NCBI GenBank assembly: GCA_937919655.1
Contig: CALFPJ010000022.1
Location: 1 to 64,000, forward strand
DNA from: an uncultured Gemmatimonadales bacterium
GTDB taxonomy: Bacteria; Gemmatimonadota; Gemmatimonadetes; Longimicrobiales; Gaopeijiaceae
Direction: 5' to 3'
Length of the DNA: 64,000 bases
Shown: piece after piece, positions 9,385 through 18,756 of the stretch
Layout: each line of letters begins with the position of its first letter
Position numbering within the stretch: the first letter of the stretch is position 1
Translations under genes and position numbers: made by a program
Notes under the pieces: model-generated
What the model was told of the DNA's origin: nothing
What the model saw: only the letters and a program-made list of their open reading frames with translations
Databases searched by the model: none

Positions 9385-10623
9385 CTACCGTCCCGCTTCC
9401 CTTAGCAGTTCCTCCGTAAACTGAATCAGCTCCTGCTCTAGCTCTTCGTGTACCTCGCCGAGCGCTGGTCCGTAGAATCCGGAATGCACGCGTCGAACCT
9501 GACCAGACGGATCGATGAAGATCGCGGTCGGAAAAGCGATGGGGCCGCTGAGCTGCGGCTGGGTCTCGTGGGGCGAGTCATCATCGTTGACCCCGGCGAG
9601 CAACAGTGGGTACTCGATCCCGAATTTTTCGCCGAATCTCCGCACCAGCAGCCCGTCGATCTCCGGGTCCCCCGTCACTTCGTACGACAGACCCACGATC
9701 TCTAGGCCGCGGTCGTGAAACATGTCGTACAGCTTGACCATCGTGGGCGCGGAGTCGTGACAGGTGGGACACCACGTCCCGAAGATCTCCACGATCACGA
9801 CCTTGCCTTGGAATCGCTCGTCCAAGTTGCTGACGAAGTCTCCGTCCACATCCGGAAAATTCCACTCAAAGGCGGTGGTGGCGTCGACTGTGACCAGCTC
9901 AGTGGGTGCCTTCAAATGCGGCGCTCCCGTGGAGCGTACGGCCACGAACGGCCTCTGTGAGGTCGCCCCGGCGTGGAAGACACCCCGGAGGGTGTCTCCG
10001 TCGAGCCCGCCCGTCAGCATGTAGACGAAGGACCCATCGAAGTGCGACATGACGAATTGCCCATCCGAGGCTCCACCCCAGAACAGGCCCGAATCGCCGG
10101 TGTTGGAGATGACAGTGCCCTCCAGACCCCGCTCGGTATCGCGCAGCTCCAGCACGCGCGGGCTCGGGCTGTCATCCGGCGTGAAGATCGCGTCCCAGCT
10201 TCCGGTAATCGACGCGGGCGGGGCTTCGATGGGCCAGGAGCCACGCGTGGCCCGGAACGGAATCGTGCGCGGTCCCCGATTGCCGACATTCCGATAGAAA
10301 CCAACCAGCGAGTCCGCGCTCACGTGCGCCCGGATGACGGCGTCGTAATCGCCGATCTCCAAAAGCACCGAATCGCCTGGCAGGCTGCGCACAGCCGACA
10401 GCGCGTCGCAGATTGCACCATTACACAGGGTGCCGGACGCGCCCCCTTCCCCATTCAGATCCATGTGGAAGCGGAGCGGACCCCCGGCCAGGTCTAGTTG
10501 GGCGCGCCAATGTCCGTCGATCCCTTCCTGTCCGGCATCCGTCCCGGCTGTGGCGCAGCCGAGAACGAGGACAAGAGCCAGCATCGGCAAGCGCTGGACG
10601 GATGAGCGCAACGGGGATCGCAT
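9385..10623 (-). CDS. TlpA-like thioredoxin-fold lipoprotein with N-terminal beta domain
   Basis: This is a 412-residue lipoprotein (signal ending LALVLVLGCAT). Residues about 30-235 form a beta-rich region of unknown function with two similar halves (GHWRAQLDLAGG and GSWDAIFTPDD). The C-terminal 165 residues are a TlpA/AhpC-type thioredoxin domain with the redox motif WCPTC and the cis-proline region FPTAIFID. The expected role is periplasmic thiol-disulfide exchange. The gene follows the DUF1684 gene by only 7 bases and is probably its operon partner. Confidence 0.85.
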   Translation of the reverse strand: MRSPLRSSVQRLPMLALVLVLGCATAGTDAGQEGIDGHWRAQLDLAGGPLRFHMDLNGEGGASGTLCNGAICDALSAVRSLPGDSVLLEIGDYDAVIRAHVSADSLVGFYRNVGNRGPRTIPFRATRGSWPIEAPPASITGSWDAIFTPDDSPSPRVLELRDTERGLEGTVISNTGDSGLFWGGASDGQFVMSHFDGSFVYMLTGGLDGDTLRGVFHAGATSQRPFVAVRSTGAPHLKAPTELVTVDATTAFEWNFPDVDGDFVSNLDERFQGKVVIVEIFGTWCPTCHDSAPTMVKLYDMFHDRGLEIVGLSYEVTGDPEIDGLLVRRFGEKFGIEYPLLLAGVNDDDSPHETQPQLSGPIAFPTAIFIDPSGQVRRVHSGFYGPALGEVHEELEQELIQFTEELLREAGR

Positions 10624-10630
10624 GGAGGAA

Positions 10631-11443
10631 TCAGTAATGATACGGTTCGTAGAGTTCGCCGGCTTCGACGCGGAACTGCAGCGTGTTGCCCGACCATGGG
10701 AGAGGACAAGGAAAGCGTGGATTGTACGCGCAAAAAGGATTGCGGGAGCGGTTCAAGTCCATCTGGTAGCGCGCCCCACCCAGCGGCTCCAGAACCACAA
10801 AACGCCCAGGAGGATACGTCTCGGCCCCGCTCGTGCCGTCGCGGTAGAAGACTGTGAGTTCTGATTCTTCGGATCCCGGGATGGGAATGCGGTAGGCCGT
10901 GAGCCTCACGTTCTCTCCGAGCACGAGGCCGACGAATGTACCCGCCAGAGACGCCGACACCGCCACTCCGTCCAGCCCCAGCATGGCCTTCTCCGCAGGG
11001 CGATCGGGGCGCCCAAGCTCCCCTTCGATCACCAGGTTCACGCTGTAAGGAAACCACCCAGGATGCTCCACCTCCTGAGACGGTGGCGCGAAGACGGTCA
11101 CCATGTCGCCCTGGGGCGACGAGCTCACGCGCAGCCGCCAGTCACCCAGGGCCACCTCACGATTGCGCGGCACAGCCCGGCGCCCGGCGTCGGTGCGAAG
11201 CCCGAGACCGCGTAGCCCTTTCGATAGCGTCGCGGTCGGTGCCCCGCGGAGAGCAGCCTGCCCCTCCGACCCGAAGACCAGGTCGCCGCTCAGCGGCCCG
11301 TGGAAGACCGCGGCGTACGGCGACGAAGTGGAAGTGCGCAACCACTCGGCGTAGTCAGCCCTCTCCACCTGCACGGCGGCCGGGATCTGGGCGCCGAGGA
11401 AGCTGGGCGCGACGAGGCAGGCAAGAAGGATTCGGCTGAGCAT
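10631..11443 (-). CDS. DUF1684 domain secreted protein
   Basis: From the ATG near 11443 this is a 270-residue protein with a signal peptide (LSRILLACLVAPSFLGAQ). The body matches the DUF1684 pattern: GDWRLRVSSSPQGDMVTVF, then PGWFPYSVNLVIEG, and the conserved ending RNPFCAYNPRFPCPLPWSGN followed by LQFRVEAGE. DUF1684 proteins occur in many bacteria and archaea, and their biochemical function is not established. It is the first gene of a two-gene unit with the TlpA-like lipoprotein. Confidence 0.8.
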   Translation of the reverse strand: MLSRILLACLVAPSFLGAQIPAAVQVERADYAEWLRTSTSSPYAAVFHGPLSGDLVFGSEGQAALRGAPTATLSKGLRGLGLRTDAGRRAVPRNREVALGDWRLRVSSSPQGDMVTVFAPPSQEVEHPGWFPYSVNLVIEGELGRPDRPAEKAMLGLDGVAVSASLAGTFVGLVLGENVRLTAYRIPIPGSEESELTVFYRDGTSGAETYPPGRFVVLEPLGGARYQMDLNRSRNPFCAYNPRFPCPLPWSGNTLQFRVEAGELYEPYHY

Positions 11444-11588
11444 GGCGGATACAAGTAGGGGGCGAAGACGTTTCGCGCGAGTTCGCGTTGAGGGTCGGGG
11501 TGGTTCTGTCTCAATACAGGGCGGCCGCGTTTGGTTCGCAGGGCTCAGGTCGGCCACGTGACCTAGCCTGTGATCGACCCCGCCTACC

Positions 11589-13178
11589 CTACCCCGCCCG
11601 ATCCCCCAAGATCTGCCTAGCCGCCAGCATCCCCGGTCCCCCCGTCACACACCCACCGGGGTGCGTGCCCGACCCACACTGGTAGTACCCTGCAATCGGA
11701 GTCCGATACTGGTTCCAGCCGGGCGCGGGACGGTTAAGGAATAGTTGCGACTCGAAAAGCTCGCCGGCAAAAATGTTACCCTCGCTCAACCCCACGAGAT
11801 TCTCGATGTCGAGCGGCGTGACGATCTCGCGGTGCAGCACCAAGTCGCCGAAGCCAGGGAAGAACTCCTCGAGGGTCGCCTGAACTGTATCGCCCAGATT
11901 TTCCCGCTCGGTGTCCCAGTCGCTTTCAGCCAGGTGGTAGGGCGCGTACATGACGAAACACGACATGATGTGCTTGCCCGGTGGGCTCATGTCGGGATCC
12001 AGCGTCGACTGTACGCAGCAGTCCAGGAACGGGCGCCGACTGAACCGTCCGGCCTCACAGTCCGCGAAGGCCTCTTCCAGATAGTCGATCGAAGGCCCCA
12101 GATTCGTGAAACCCATATAGAGGTCTTCACGGCCTTCGAGTCCTGGAAACGTCGGCACAGCCGAGAGCGCGAAGTTCACCTTCGCAGCCGTGCCCTGGAA
12201 TTTGTATTCGGTGATGTGCTGGACTAGATCCTGGGGCAGATCGTCCGGGTCTACCAGCCGGGTGAAGGTCTGCCTCGGGTCGAGTGCACTGACGACCAGG
12301 TCGGCGCTGAGCGTTGTCCCATCTTGCAGCTCGACGCCCGTGGCTCGCCCGTCCTCATACAGGACCCGGGACACACCTGCGTTGGTCTGGATCGTACCTC
12401 CGAAGCCTTCAACGGCTCGAGCCAGCACCTGTGTGAAGCCTCCGTTGCCACCCTTGTGAAAGCCCCACTGGCCGGGCACGCCGTCGTAGTCCCCCATCTT
12501 GTGGAACAGCCAGACGAGTCCGGACTCTTTGCTCCGCGGCCCGACCCTACTGCCGATGATCCCGCTCGATGCGTAAAGCGCCTTCACTAGGTCGTTTTCG
12601 AAATACTCATCCAAAATTTCAGCGGCGCTGCGATTGACGAATTTTTCCATCAGACCGCGCACCTCAGGGTCCAGGCTCGCCATGTAATCGCGGAGTTCGG
12701 CGAGGGCTGCGACTTCCGCAGGGTCCGCACTGAGGGCGTTGGGAGGGATGCGGTCCATCCAAGGCTTGAGCGCGCGGCACAGGCGGCTGATTAGATGGTC
12801 CAGATCACGAGATGCCTCAGCGTCCTCAATCGAATGACGCGCGATTTCGTGATAATTGGCGTCTGCGTCCGCGCCCAGAAAGACATACTCCCCGTTCAGC
12901 CCAGGCTGGAACGTGTTGATCAAGGGCAGCACCATCATGCCGTGCTTGACCAGTTCCAGATCTTGAACAATATCCGGACGCATTAGACTGATGGCGTACG
13001 AGAACGTCGTGAACTTGTACCCAGGGACGAGTTCCTCGGTAATGGCGGCACCACCCACGAGGTGCCGTCGCTCCAGGAGCAGCGTCTTCAGGCCAGCCTT
13101 GCCGAGATAACCTGCATTGACCAAACCGTTGTGGCCGCCACCGATGACGATCGCGTCATAGCGCTCAGGGGTCGACAT
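11589..13178 (-). CDS. Phytoene desaturase-like FAD-dependent oxidoreductase (PYROXD2/CrtI superfamily)
   Basis: This 529-residue protein has the FAD-binding Rossmann motif GGGHNGLVNAGYLGKAG directly after the N-terminus and the C-terminal FAD signature GTHPGGCVTGGPGMLA. It belongs to the CrtI/PYROXD2-like amine-oxidase superfamily. The close pairing with a GcvT-like protein argues for an amine or methylated-amine oxidation role rather than carotenoid synthesis, since no crt gene is nearby. The ATG at 13178 shares its A with the upstream TGA stop, so translation is coupled. The substrate is unknown. Confidence 0.8.
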   Translation of the reverse strand: MSTPERYDAIVIGGGHNGLVNAGYLGKAGLKTLLLERRHLVGGAAITEELVPGYKFTTFSYAISLMRPDIVQDLELVKHGMMVLPLINTFQPGLNGEYVFLGADADANYHEIARHSIEDAEASRDLDHLISRLCRALKPWMDRIPPNALSADPAEVAALAELRDYMASLDPEVRGLMEKFVNRSAAEILDEYFENDLVKALYASSGIIGSRVGPRSKESGLVWLFHKMGDYDGVPGQWGFHKGGNGGFTQVLARAVEGFGGTIQTNAGVSRVLYEDGRATGVELQDGTTLSADLVVSALDPRQTFTRLVDPDDLPQDLVQHITEYKFQGTAAKVNFALSAVPTFPGLEGREDLYMGFTNLGPSIDYLEEAFADCEAGRFSRRPFLDCCVQSTLDPDMSPPGKHIMSCFVMYAPYHLAESDWDTERENLGDTVQATLEEFFPGFGDLVLHREIVTPLDIENLVGLSEGNIFAGELFESQLFLNRPAPGWNQYRTPIAGYYQCGSGTHPGGCVTGGPGMLAARQILGDRAG

Positions 13179-14416
13179 CACTCGGCGCTCCCGCTCATGA
13201 GTGCGGTTTTTCTCGGCGGGTTGAAGAAGGGCATCCGCTCGACCCTCGCCAGCACGTTCTTCGGTTTGCGGATGACGGAGATCTCGAGGTCGACCTCGGA
13301 GCCCGGCACGGACAGGTCTAGCGGCAGCTTGGCGAGCGCGATCGGCTTCCTCAGAAGCGACGAAGACAAGAAGCTGCTCGCGTATCCCGCGTAGTCCCAC
13401 TCCTTCGCGCCACGCCGGTAGATGCTCATCGTGGACTCGGAGTAGAGTTCGTGGCGGGGCGGAAGGATGCCGGCTTCGACGAACGCGCGCTCATAGTCGT
13501 GCCAGTCCACGGCCAGGCCCACGGTGGTCCAGCGACTCGTGCCTTGTTCGAGCTCCGTTGCGATCGCGGCGCGACCCACAAAGTCTCGCCCGTCCTGGGC
13601 CAGCTTCCTGAACATCCACCCCCAACCCAATTCATTGGGGGTCTCACGCTGTGCGTCCACCCAGGCGAACCTCGACGTGTGGAAGTCGGCACCCATCAGA
13701 AGCAGCCCCGCCTCAACCCTAGCCATCTTGAGTGCGGTCGTCCCCATCGGAGTGATGTTGTAACCCTTCCCCGCCATCATGAGGGCGTCCCACACGGTTA
13801 GGGCGTCGGCAGCATTGATCCACAACTCATAGCCCAAGTCCCCTGTGTAGCCGGTACGGGCCACCGTCACTTCACAGCCTGCGACCGTCGCCGAAGTGAC
13901 CCCGAAGTACTTCAGGGGAGTCGCGGCATCTGTGAGCTGGAGGAGCACACTGTGGGCGTGCGGCCCCTGCAAGGCCAGGATTCCAAAGGCGGACGAGATG
14001 TCTTCAACCTCGACGTGCGCGCACCCCATCTCGCGAGCCAGGACGCGGAAGTAATGCAACGCAGGCTCGGCGGCGGTGAGCCAGTACTCCCCATCTGCCA
14101 CCTGCATGACCACCCCGTCCTGCAGTACGTACCCACGCGCGTCGCACCAACAGGTGTATTGGGCCCGGCCGACAGGACAATCACCAATGTCGCGGGCCAT
14201 AGCGCGTTCGAGCAGTGCGCGGGCATCCGCCCCAGTGAACCGGTACTTGAACAGCGGTGAAGTGTCGAGGAGCGCCACCGAATTGCGGATCGCGTAGTAC
14301 TCTGCGTTCAGCGAGTACTGGTATTGCGGCGCGACCAGGTATCCAGACCAGTGTTTCCAGATTCCGGTCTGGTTCAGCGGCTCAAGGCGCGATTGAAACG
14401 GAGTTGTGCGGGGCAT
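13178..14416 (-). CDS. GcvT-like aminomethyltransferase, folate-dependent
   Basis: The protein has 412 residues and the GcvT/DmdA/sarcosine-oxidase-alpha C-terminal fold. Visible elements are LLDTSPLFKYRFTGADA, GILALQGPHAH, the folate-site loop VARTGYTGDLGYEL, and a C-terminal barrel with KPIALAKLPL. It is longer than the glycine cleavage T protein (about 365) and lies away from gcvH and gcvP. This fits a stand-alone demethylase or aminomethyltransferase working with the coupled FAD oxidoreductase downstream, for example in turnover of a methylated amine. The precise substrate cannot be read from the sequence. Confidence 0.8.
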   Translation of the reverse strand: MPRTTPFQSRLEPLNQTGIWKHWSGYLVAPQYQYSLNAEYYAIRNSVALLDTSPLFKYRFTGADARALLERAMARDIGDCPVGRAQYTCWCDARGYVLQDGVVMQVADGEYWLTAAEPALHYFRVLAREMGCAHVEVEDISSAFGILALQGPHAHSVLLQLTDAATPLKYFGVTSATVAGCEVTVARTGYTGDLGYELWINAADALTVWDALMMAGKGYNITPMGTTALKMARVEAGLLLMGADFHTSRFAWVDAQRETPNELGWGWMFRKLAQDGRDFVGRAAIATELEQGTSRWTTVGLAVDWHDYERAFVEAGILPPRHELYSESTMSIYRRGAKEWDYAGYASSFLSSSLLRKPIALAKLPLDLSVPGSEVDLEISVIRKPKNVLARVERMPFFNPPRKTALMSGSAE

Positions 14417-14467
14417 GAGCCTTCTGGGTTTGGAATCCGGCCGGGAAGCTAGACGGGTGACGCCCTC

Positions 14468-15604
14468 TCAGCCCTCTTTCAACGTCGGGAAGTCGTATCC
14501 CTGACTGTCTGGGAACTCGCGGTGGATACGCATGATGTCCGAGTGAGCGGCCTCGAAGGCACGGACCACATCGGGGTCGAAGTGCGCGCCGGACGCCTCT
14601 CTGATCATCTCAATCGTGTCTTCGACAGAGACCGCGCCGCGATAGGGGCGGTTTTGAGTCAGGGCGTCAAAGAAGTCCACAACCGCACAGATTCGGCCCT
14701 CGAGCGGAATGGCTTCCCCGGCGATCCTGTTCGGGTAGCCGTTCCCGTCCCAACGCTCGTGGTGGGACAACGCGATGATCTCACCCATCTGGATCTCTGG
14801 CGAATTCGAACCCGTGAGGATCCTGGCACCGATGGTGGGATGCTCCCGCATTGTGGCCTGCTCCTCTGGCGTCAGGGGGCCGGGCTTGAGGAGCACATAG
14901 TCGGGGATGCCGAGTTTGCCGACGTCGTGCATTGGCACGGCATGCGGCAGCAGATCGGTTACTTCTTCTGGCAGTCCCATCGCGATGCCAACCGCCTCAG
15001 AATAGAGCCCTGTGCGCGTGATGTGCTCTGCGGTCCCCTTGTCCTTGTACTCAGCAGCCAGTGTGAGACGCCGAATGGTGTCCAGGTGGGCGTCGTGGGT
15101 TAGGCTGCGCGCGAGCGTCACCTCTTCGAGCGCCTCACTCAATTCGTATGTGCGTTGCTCGACTTTTTCCTCCAGCGACGCCTGGTAGACCGCCAAATCG
15201 TCACGGGCGCGTTTCAATTCGATGAGCCAGCGCAGGCGCAACTTGAGCTCGTCCGGATCCACAGGCTTCAGAATGAAGTCGTTGATGCCAACCGTGAACG
15301 CCTTGAGCCGATCCTCGCGCTTCGGGAGACCGGACACCATGACGATGGGTAGATCTCCGTGGCCTGCCTGCTCGCGGACCTTAACGGCAACCTCGAAGCC
15401 GTCCAGGTTGGGCATCTGGGCATCGAGGAGAACCAGGTCGTGCTGCGGCCCGAGCTTCTCAAGCGCCTCCACACCGTCGCGCGCGGTTTCGACCTCGTAC
15501 CCGAAGGCCGTCACGAACGACGAATGCATCAACCGAGCCCCCTCGTCGTCATTTACGACGAGAATGCGCGCCGTAGGGCGTGATGCTTCAGTCGTTTGGG
15601 GCAT
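14468..15604 (-). CDS. Response regulator with HD-GYP phosphodiesterase output
   Basis: Of 378 residues, about 10-130 form a receiver domain (VVNDDEG, phospho-acceptor Asp in VLLDAQMPNLDG, Lys in DFILKPVD). A coiled-coil linker follows, then an HD-GYP domain with MHDVGKLGIPDYVLLKPGPL, HHERWDGNGYP and the conserved RPYRGAVS. All metal-binding positions and the GYP signature are kept, so it should hydrolyse cyclic di-GMP when phosphorylated. No histidine kinase is adjacent, so its partner is elsewhere. The ATG at 15604 has no strong ribosome site; a TTG 18 codons earlier is possible. Confidence 0.9.
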   Translation of the reverse strand: MPQTTEASRPTARILVVNDDEGARLMHSSFVTAFGYEVETARDGVEALEKLGPQHDLVLLDAQMPNLDGFEVAVKVREQAGHGDLPIVMVSGLPKREDRLKAFTVGINDFILKPVDPDELKLRLRWLIELKRARDDLAVYQASLEEKVEQRTYELSEALEEVTLARSLTHDAHLDTIRRLTLAAEYKDKGTAEHITRTGLYSEAVGIAMGLPEEVTDLLPHAVPMHDVGKLGIPDYVLLKPGPLTPEEQATMREHPTIGARILTGSNSPEIQMGEIIALSHHERWDGNGYPNRIAGEAIPLEGRICAVVDFFDALTQNRPYRGAVSVEDTIEMIREASGAHFDPDVVRAFEAAHSDIMRIHREFPDSQGYDFPTLKEG

Positions 15605-15725
15605 TTCGGATCGAGTCTGCAACGGGCGCGTCAGTCTGTGGGATGCGGACAATGACAAAGCTTAAGGCGGGTTGCCCTCGGTGCCAACCATTCCCGCGTC
15701 TCTGGTCGGGCAAAAGGCTAGCGTA

Positions 15726-16043
15726 TTACGTAGACTCCGTATCCCACAGCTCCCGCAGGTACTCAAACGTGAAGATCCCCGTCGAGTGCCCGTCGCTCCA
15801 AACGGGTTGAATCGCGTACCGGCCGACGTAGTGGATCGCCGTCGGATATACGGATTCGTCGACGTTGTCAGCCAACAGCGTACGGATACCCGTCATCTCA
15901 TCCACACAGCCGGCGCAGGGGCACAGTAGCCGCAGATACCTGGGCACGAACAACGACGCCACCCCGTCCTTCCATAAGATGCGGAGCTGAGACCCGTCCT
16001 CACTCGGGCCAATCTCAACGGGGTCAAAGTGGGGCTGTAGCAC
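15726..16043 (-). CDS. DUF971 (gamma-butyrobetaine hydroxylase-like N-terminal) protein
   Basis: A compact 105-residue DUF971 protein with the family hallmarks LRILWKDGVASLFVPRYLR, the Cys pair in CPCAGCVDE, and HYVGRYAIQPVWSDGHSTGI near the end. Stand-alone DUF971 proteins often lie near Mrp/ApbC iron-sulfur carriers; here it closes the rph-rdgB run instead. It begins at a GTG two bases after the rdgB stop. Metal or cluster binding is inferred from the cysteines and His only. Confidence 0.85.
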   Translation of the reverse strand: MLQPHFDPVEIGPSEDGSQLRILWKDGVASLFVPRYLRLLCPCAGCVDEMTGIRTLLADNVDESVYPTAIHYVGRYAIQPVWSDGHSTGIFTFEYLRELWDTEST

Positions 16044-16045
16044 GG

Positions 16046-16669
16046 TCAGGCATCCCTTCCTTCAAGTCGTTTAGCGAGCGCTCTGAACGCCGCGCCACGA
16101 TGGCTGCGGGCATTCTTTTCCTCTGCCGACAGCTGTGCAAACGTGCAGTCTAGCTCGGGGTCGAAGAAATACGGATCGTACCCAAATCCACCGGCGCCCT
16201 GAGGCTGGTGGAGGATCACACCCTCGGCTTCACCTCGAACCGAAATCGGCCCTTCATGGAAGCCGACCAAGACCGCTGCACACACGTAACGACCGGTGCG
16301 CGCACCCTCAGCGACATCGCTCAGGCGTTCCATGAGGTGGTGGTTATTCGACTGGTCTAGGGCCTTGCCGCTGAGCCCGCGGTCCGGGGCAAAACGTTTC
16401 GAGCGGACACCCGGCGCACCGCCGAGCGCATCCACCTCGAGGCCGGAGTCATCGGCGATCGTCGGGATGCCCGATTTCGCAAAAAAATATTCCGCCTTCG
16501 AGCGCGCGTTTTGTTCGAACGTGTCGTGTGGCTCCAGGTGATCTTCCTCGTCCGCCTCCGGGATTCCAGCCGCATCGAGATCGATTACACGGAGCCCTGG
16601 CACGACCGCCAAGATCCGCCGGATCTCCGTCAGCTTGTCCGCGCTGCGGGTGGCGACTAGTAGCTCCAC
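16046..16669 (-). CDS. rdgB: RdgB/HAM1-family non-canonical purine NTP pyrophosphatase
   Basis: At 207 residues this is the standard family length. The start LLVATRSADKLTEIRRIL is the substrate and phosphate-binding element, followed by IADDSGLEVDALGGAPGVRS and the C-terminal GFGYDPYF and SHRGAAF motifs. It hydrolyses dITP, XTP and dHAPTP to monophosphates and keeps deaminated purines out of DNA. The GTG start touches the rph stop with no gap. The rph-rdgB neighbour pair is common in bacteria, so the assignment is well supported by context. Confidence 0.93.
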   Translation of the reverse strand: MELLVATRSADKLTEIRRILAVVPGLRVIDLDAAGIPEADEEDHLEPHDTFEQNARSKAEYFFAKSGIPTIADDSGLEVDALGGAPGVRSKRFAPDRGLSGKALDQSNNHHLMERLSDVAEGARTGRYVCAAVLVGFHEGPISVRGEAEGVILHQPQGAGGFGYDPYFFDPELDCTFAQLSAEEKNARSHRGAAFRALAKRLEGRDA

Positions 16670-17389
16670 TCAGGCGTCCTTGAGCGCCTGAGCCTGCACC
16701 GCGAACAGCCTTTCGAGTCCAGCGGTCGCGAGATCGATGAGCGCGTCGAGCTCTTGGCGGCTGAATGGGTCGCCCTCGGCCGTCCCCTGCACTTCGACCA
16801 GCCCGCCGCCTTCGGTGCCGACCACGTTCATGTCGACCTGGGCGCGTGAGTCCTCCGGATAGTCCAGGTCCAGCCTGGGCTCACCATCGATCACGCCCAC
16901 ACTGACCGCGGCAACCCGCTGTCTCAGCGGACTCCGCGTGAGCAGGCTCTCGTTCATCATCCAACGGCCCGCCAAAGCGAGCGCCACGCATGCGCCGGTG
17001 ATGGACGCGGTACGGGTCCCCCCGTCGGCCTGCAGGACGTCACAATCGACGGTCACGGTGTTTTGTCCCAGCGCTTCCATGTCGGTCACGGAGCGCAATG
17101 ACCGGCCAATAAGGCGCTGAATTTCTTGCGTGCGGCCCTTGGGCCCGTTGCGCTCTCTGCCGGACCGAGTGTGCGTGGCGCGCGGCAGCATCGCGTACTC
17201 GGCGGTCACCCACCCCGCCCCACTCCGCTCGCGCCACGGCGGTACGCCCTGTACGACGGACGCCGTGCATAGCACCCTCGTGTTGCCGGTCGCGATGATG
17301 CACGACCCCTCCGCATACGGGGCGACGCCGGTCTCTATGGAGATCGTGCGTGGCTCGCTAGGGCTACGGCCTTCACTGCGATCGGTCAT
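16670..17389 (-). CDS. rph: Ribonuclease PH
   Basis: This 239-residue protein is a canonical phosphorolytic 3'-5' exoribonuclease. Diagnostic stretches are [16 protein letters not shown], the run of arginines in [31 protein letters not shown], and [14 protein letters not shown]. It trims tRNA 3' ends and helps degrade structured RNA. It overlaps the rfaE2 stop by four bases (ATGA), so the run rfaE2-rph-rdgB-DUF971 is translationally coupled. Confidence 0.96.
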   Translation of the reverse strand: MTDRSEGRSPSEPRTISIETGVAPYAEGSCIIATGNTRVLCTASVVQGVPPWRERSGAGWVTAEYAMLPRATHTRSGRERNGPKGRTQEIQRLIGRSLRSVTDMEALGQNTVTVDCDVLQADGGTRTASITGACVALALAGRWMMNESLLTRSPLRQRVAAVSVGVIDGEPRLDLDYPEDSRAQVDMNVVGTEGGGLVEVQGTAEGDPFSRQELDALIDLATAGLERLFAVQAQALKDA

Positions 17390-17877
17390 GGTGTCAGGTC
17401 TCGGATTCGATGGATGAGGCGGGTGGTCGAGTACCCCTCAACATAAGGGATCAGTGCCACGCGTCCGCCCGCCGCTTCCACCTCTTCACGGCCGACAACC
17501 TCAGACGCTGCGTAGTCACCACCCTTGACTAGGACGTCCGGAAGAAGGGCGGCGATGAGGGCTCGCGGGGTGTCCTCATGGAAGAGGCAAACGGCATCCA
17601 CGGACGCCAATGCAGCAAGGACGACCGCTCGGTCCGCCTCCGCAACCAGAGGGCGCTCGCCGCCCTTGTCCAGTCGGCGAACGGATGCGTCCGTATTCAC
17701 CGCGACCAATAGCATGTCACCAAGCGCCCGCGCCTCAGCGAGATAACGCACGTGGCCGGGGTGAAGCAGGTCAAAGCACCCGTTGGTGAACACGAGGGTC
17801 CCCGTGCGGGGACGCCCGAAGCGCTCGAGTACCTCCGCGCGCGTGAGGACTTTGTGAGACGGGTCGGCAGGTGTCAC
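17386..17877 (-). CDS. rfaE2: D-glycero-beta-D-manno-heptose 1-phosphate adenylyltransferase
   Basis: This nucleotidyltransferase has 163 residues and corresponds to the C-terminal half of E. coli HldE. It contains [20 protein letters not shown] with the HxGH motif, [12 protein letters not shown], and the end motif [14 protein letters not shown]. It makes ADP-heptose for the LPS inner core. The kinase half is a separate gene at 40882-41865, so the enzyme is split between two loci in this genome. It overlaps both neighbours by four bases. Confidence 0.93.
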   Translation of the reverse strand: MTPADPSHKVLTRAEVLERFGRPRTGTLVFTNGCFDLLHPGHVRYLAEARALGDMLLVAVNTDASVRRLDKGGERPLVAEADRAVVLAALASVDAVCLFHEDTPRALIAALLPDVLVKGGDYAASEVVGREEVEAAGGRVALIPYVEGYSTTRLIHRIRDLTP

Positions 17878-18725
17878 GGTGCGCTCGTGGCCAAGATCGT
17901 GGCGAGGCCGCGCTCGACCATCTGGTGGGCCACGGCTTCAGCCACATCGCGGGGCGCGTCATGCGGACCCGTCAGGTCGGACCGCACCATGGCGGCACCA
18001 TCTTCGCTTGCGGCCGCTGCCCATAAGCGGAGCCACCTACCCGTGGGTTGCGCGAGCGCGCCAATGGCTGACCCAGCGGGAACCGAGAGCGTATCCATCA
18101 GAATCAGCTCGGCCTCGAGCGCCATGCGGCTCGGCTTGTGATCCACCCGGTCCAAACCAGGTAGCGATTCCAATTCCCGCGCACCCACCAGCGCAAACGA
18201 ACCCTGAGCCGGCTCCGGCAGCCACTCCTTGGGGTCCAGCACCTCGGCGCCCATGGCGCCAAGTCCAACTCGGCGCGCTTCGACGACGCTCAGAATGGCG
18301 GCGTCGACCAACCCTGACTCCAAGGCACTTGCCGGGGTATTTCCTTTTGTGAGCGACACCACCTCGAGATCCGGCCGATGAAGGCGGAGGAAGGCACGCC
18401 TGCGCGCACCTGTAACACCCACCCTCGAGCCTGGAGGTAGGGCTCGCAGCGGGGTTGACCTTCCACCTCCGACAACGAGCACGTCGCGCGGCTCCAAGCG
18501 GGACAAGGCGGCCAAGATCGGGTGCGTATCTCGGCGTCGGTAGAGAAGCCTTCGGCCCGGCACGAGCGCGAGCGCGGCATCGCCACGGCCAAACGCGTCC
18601 ATGGGGTCGCCCGATCCGTTGTTCATCACGGAAATCGACACCTGTGTGCCCGCTGCAGCCAACTGCTCAGCAACCCACTGGGCTTGGCTCGTCGCGCCAG
18701 GGGGCGTCGCGAGGCGGAGGGTCAC
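17874..18725 (-). CDS. Hydroxymethylbilane synthase (HemC)-like protein lacking known catalytic positions
   Basis: The 283-residue sequence follows the HemC fold end to end. [19 protein letters not shown] resembles the start, [20 protein letters not shown] matches the SSLRRQ substrate-arginine region (about 98-115), and [16 protein letters not shown] and [15 protein letters not shown] match later blocks. Where HemC has HSMKDVP it has LVPGRR (about 54-59), and where the dipyrromethane-cofactor Cys lies in GGCxxPIG it has SVPAGSAIG (about 214-222). The R of RGNVGTRL is also lost. Either it is a divergent paralogue with a new role or a non-functional copy; it is not safe to call it hemC. It overlaps rfaE2 by four bases. 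Confidence 0.7.
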   Translation of the reverse strand: MTLRLATPPGATSQAQWVAEQLAAAGTQVSISVMNNGSGDPMDAFGRGDAALALVPGRRLLYRRRDTHPILAALSRLEPRDVLVVGGGRSTPLRALPPGSRVGVTGARRRAFLRLHRPDLEVVSLTKGNTPASALESGLVDAAILSVVEARRVGLGAMGAEVLDPKEWLPEPAQGSFALVGARELESLPGLDRVDHKPSRMALEAELILMDTLSVPAGSAIGALAQPTGRWLRLWAAAASEDGAAMVRSDLTGPHDAPRDVAEAVAHQMVERGLATILATSAP

Positions 18726-18756
18726 GTCACTGCCTTCCCCGCTACTGCGAGCCGGA

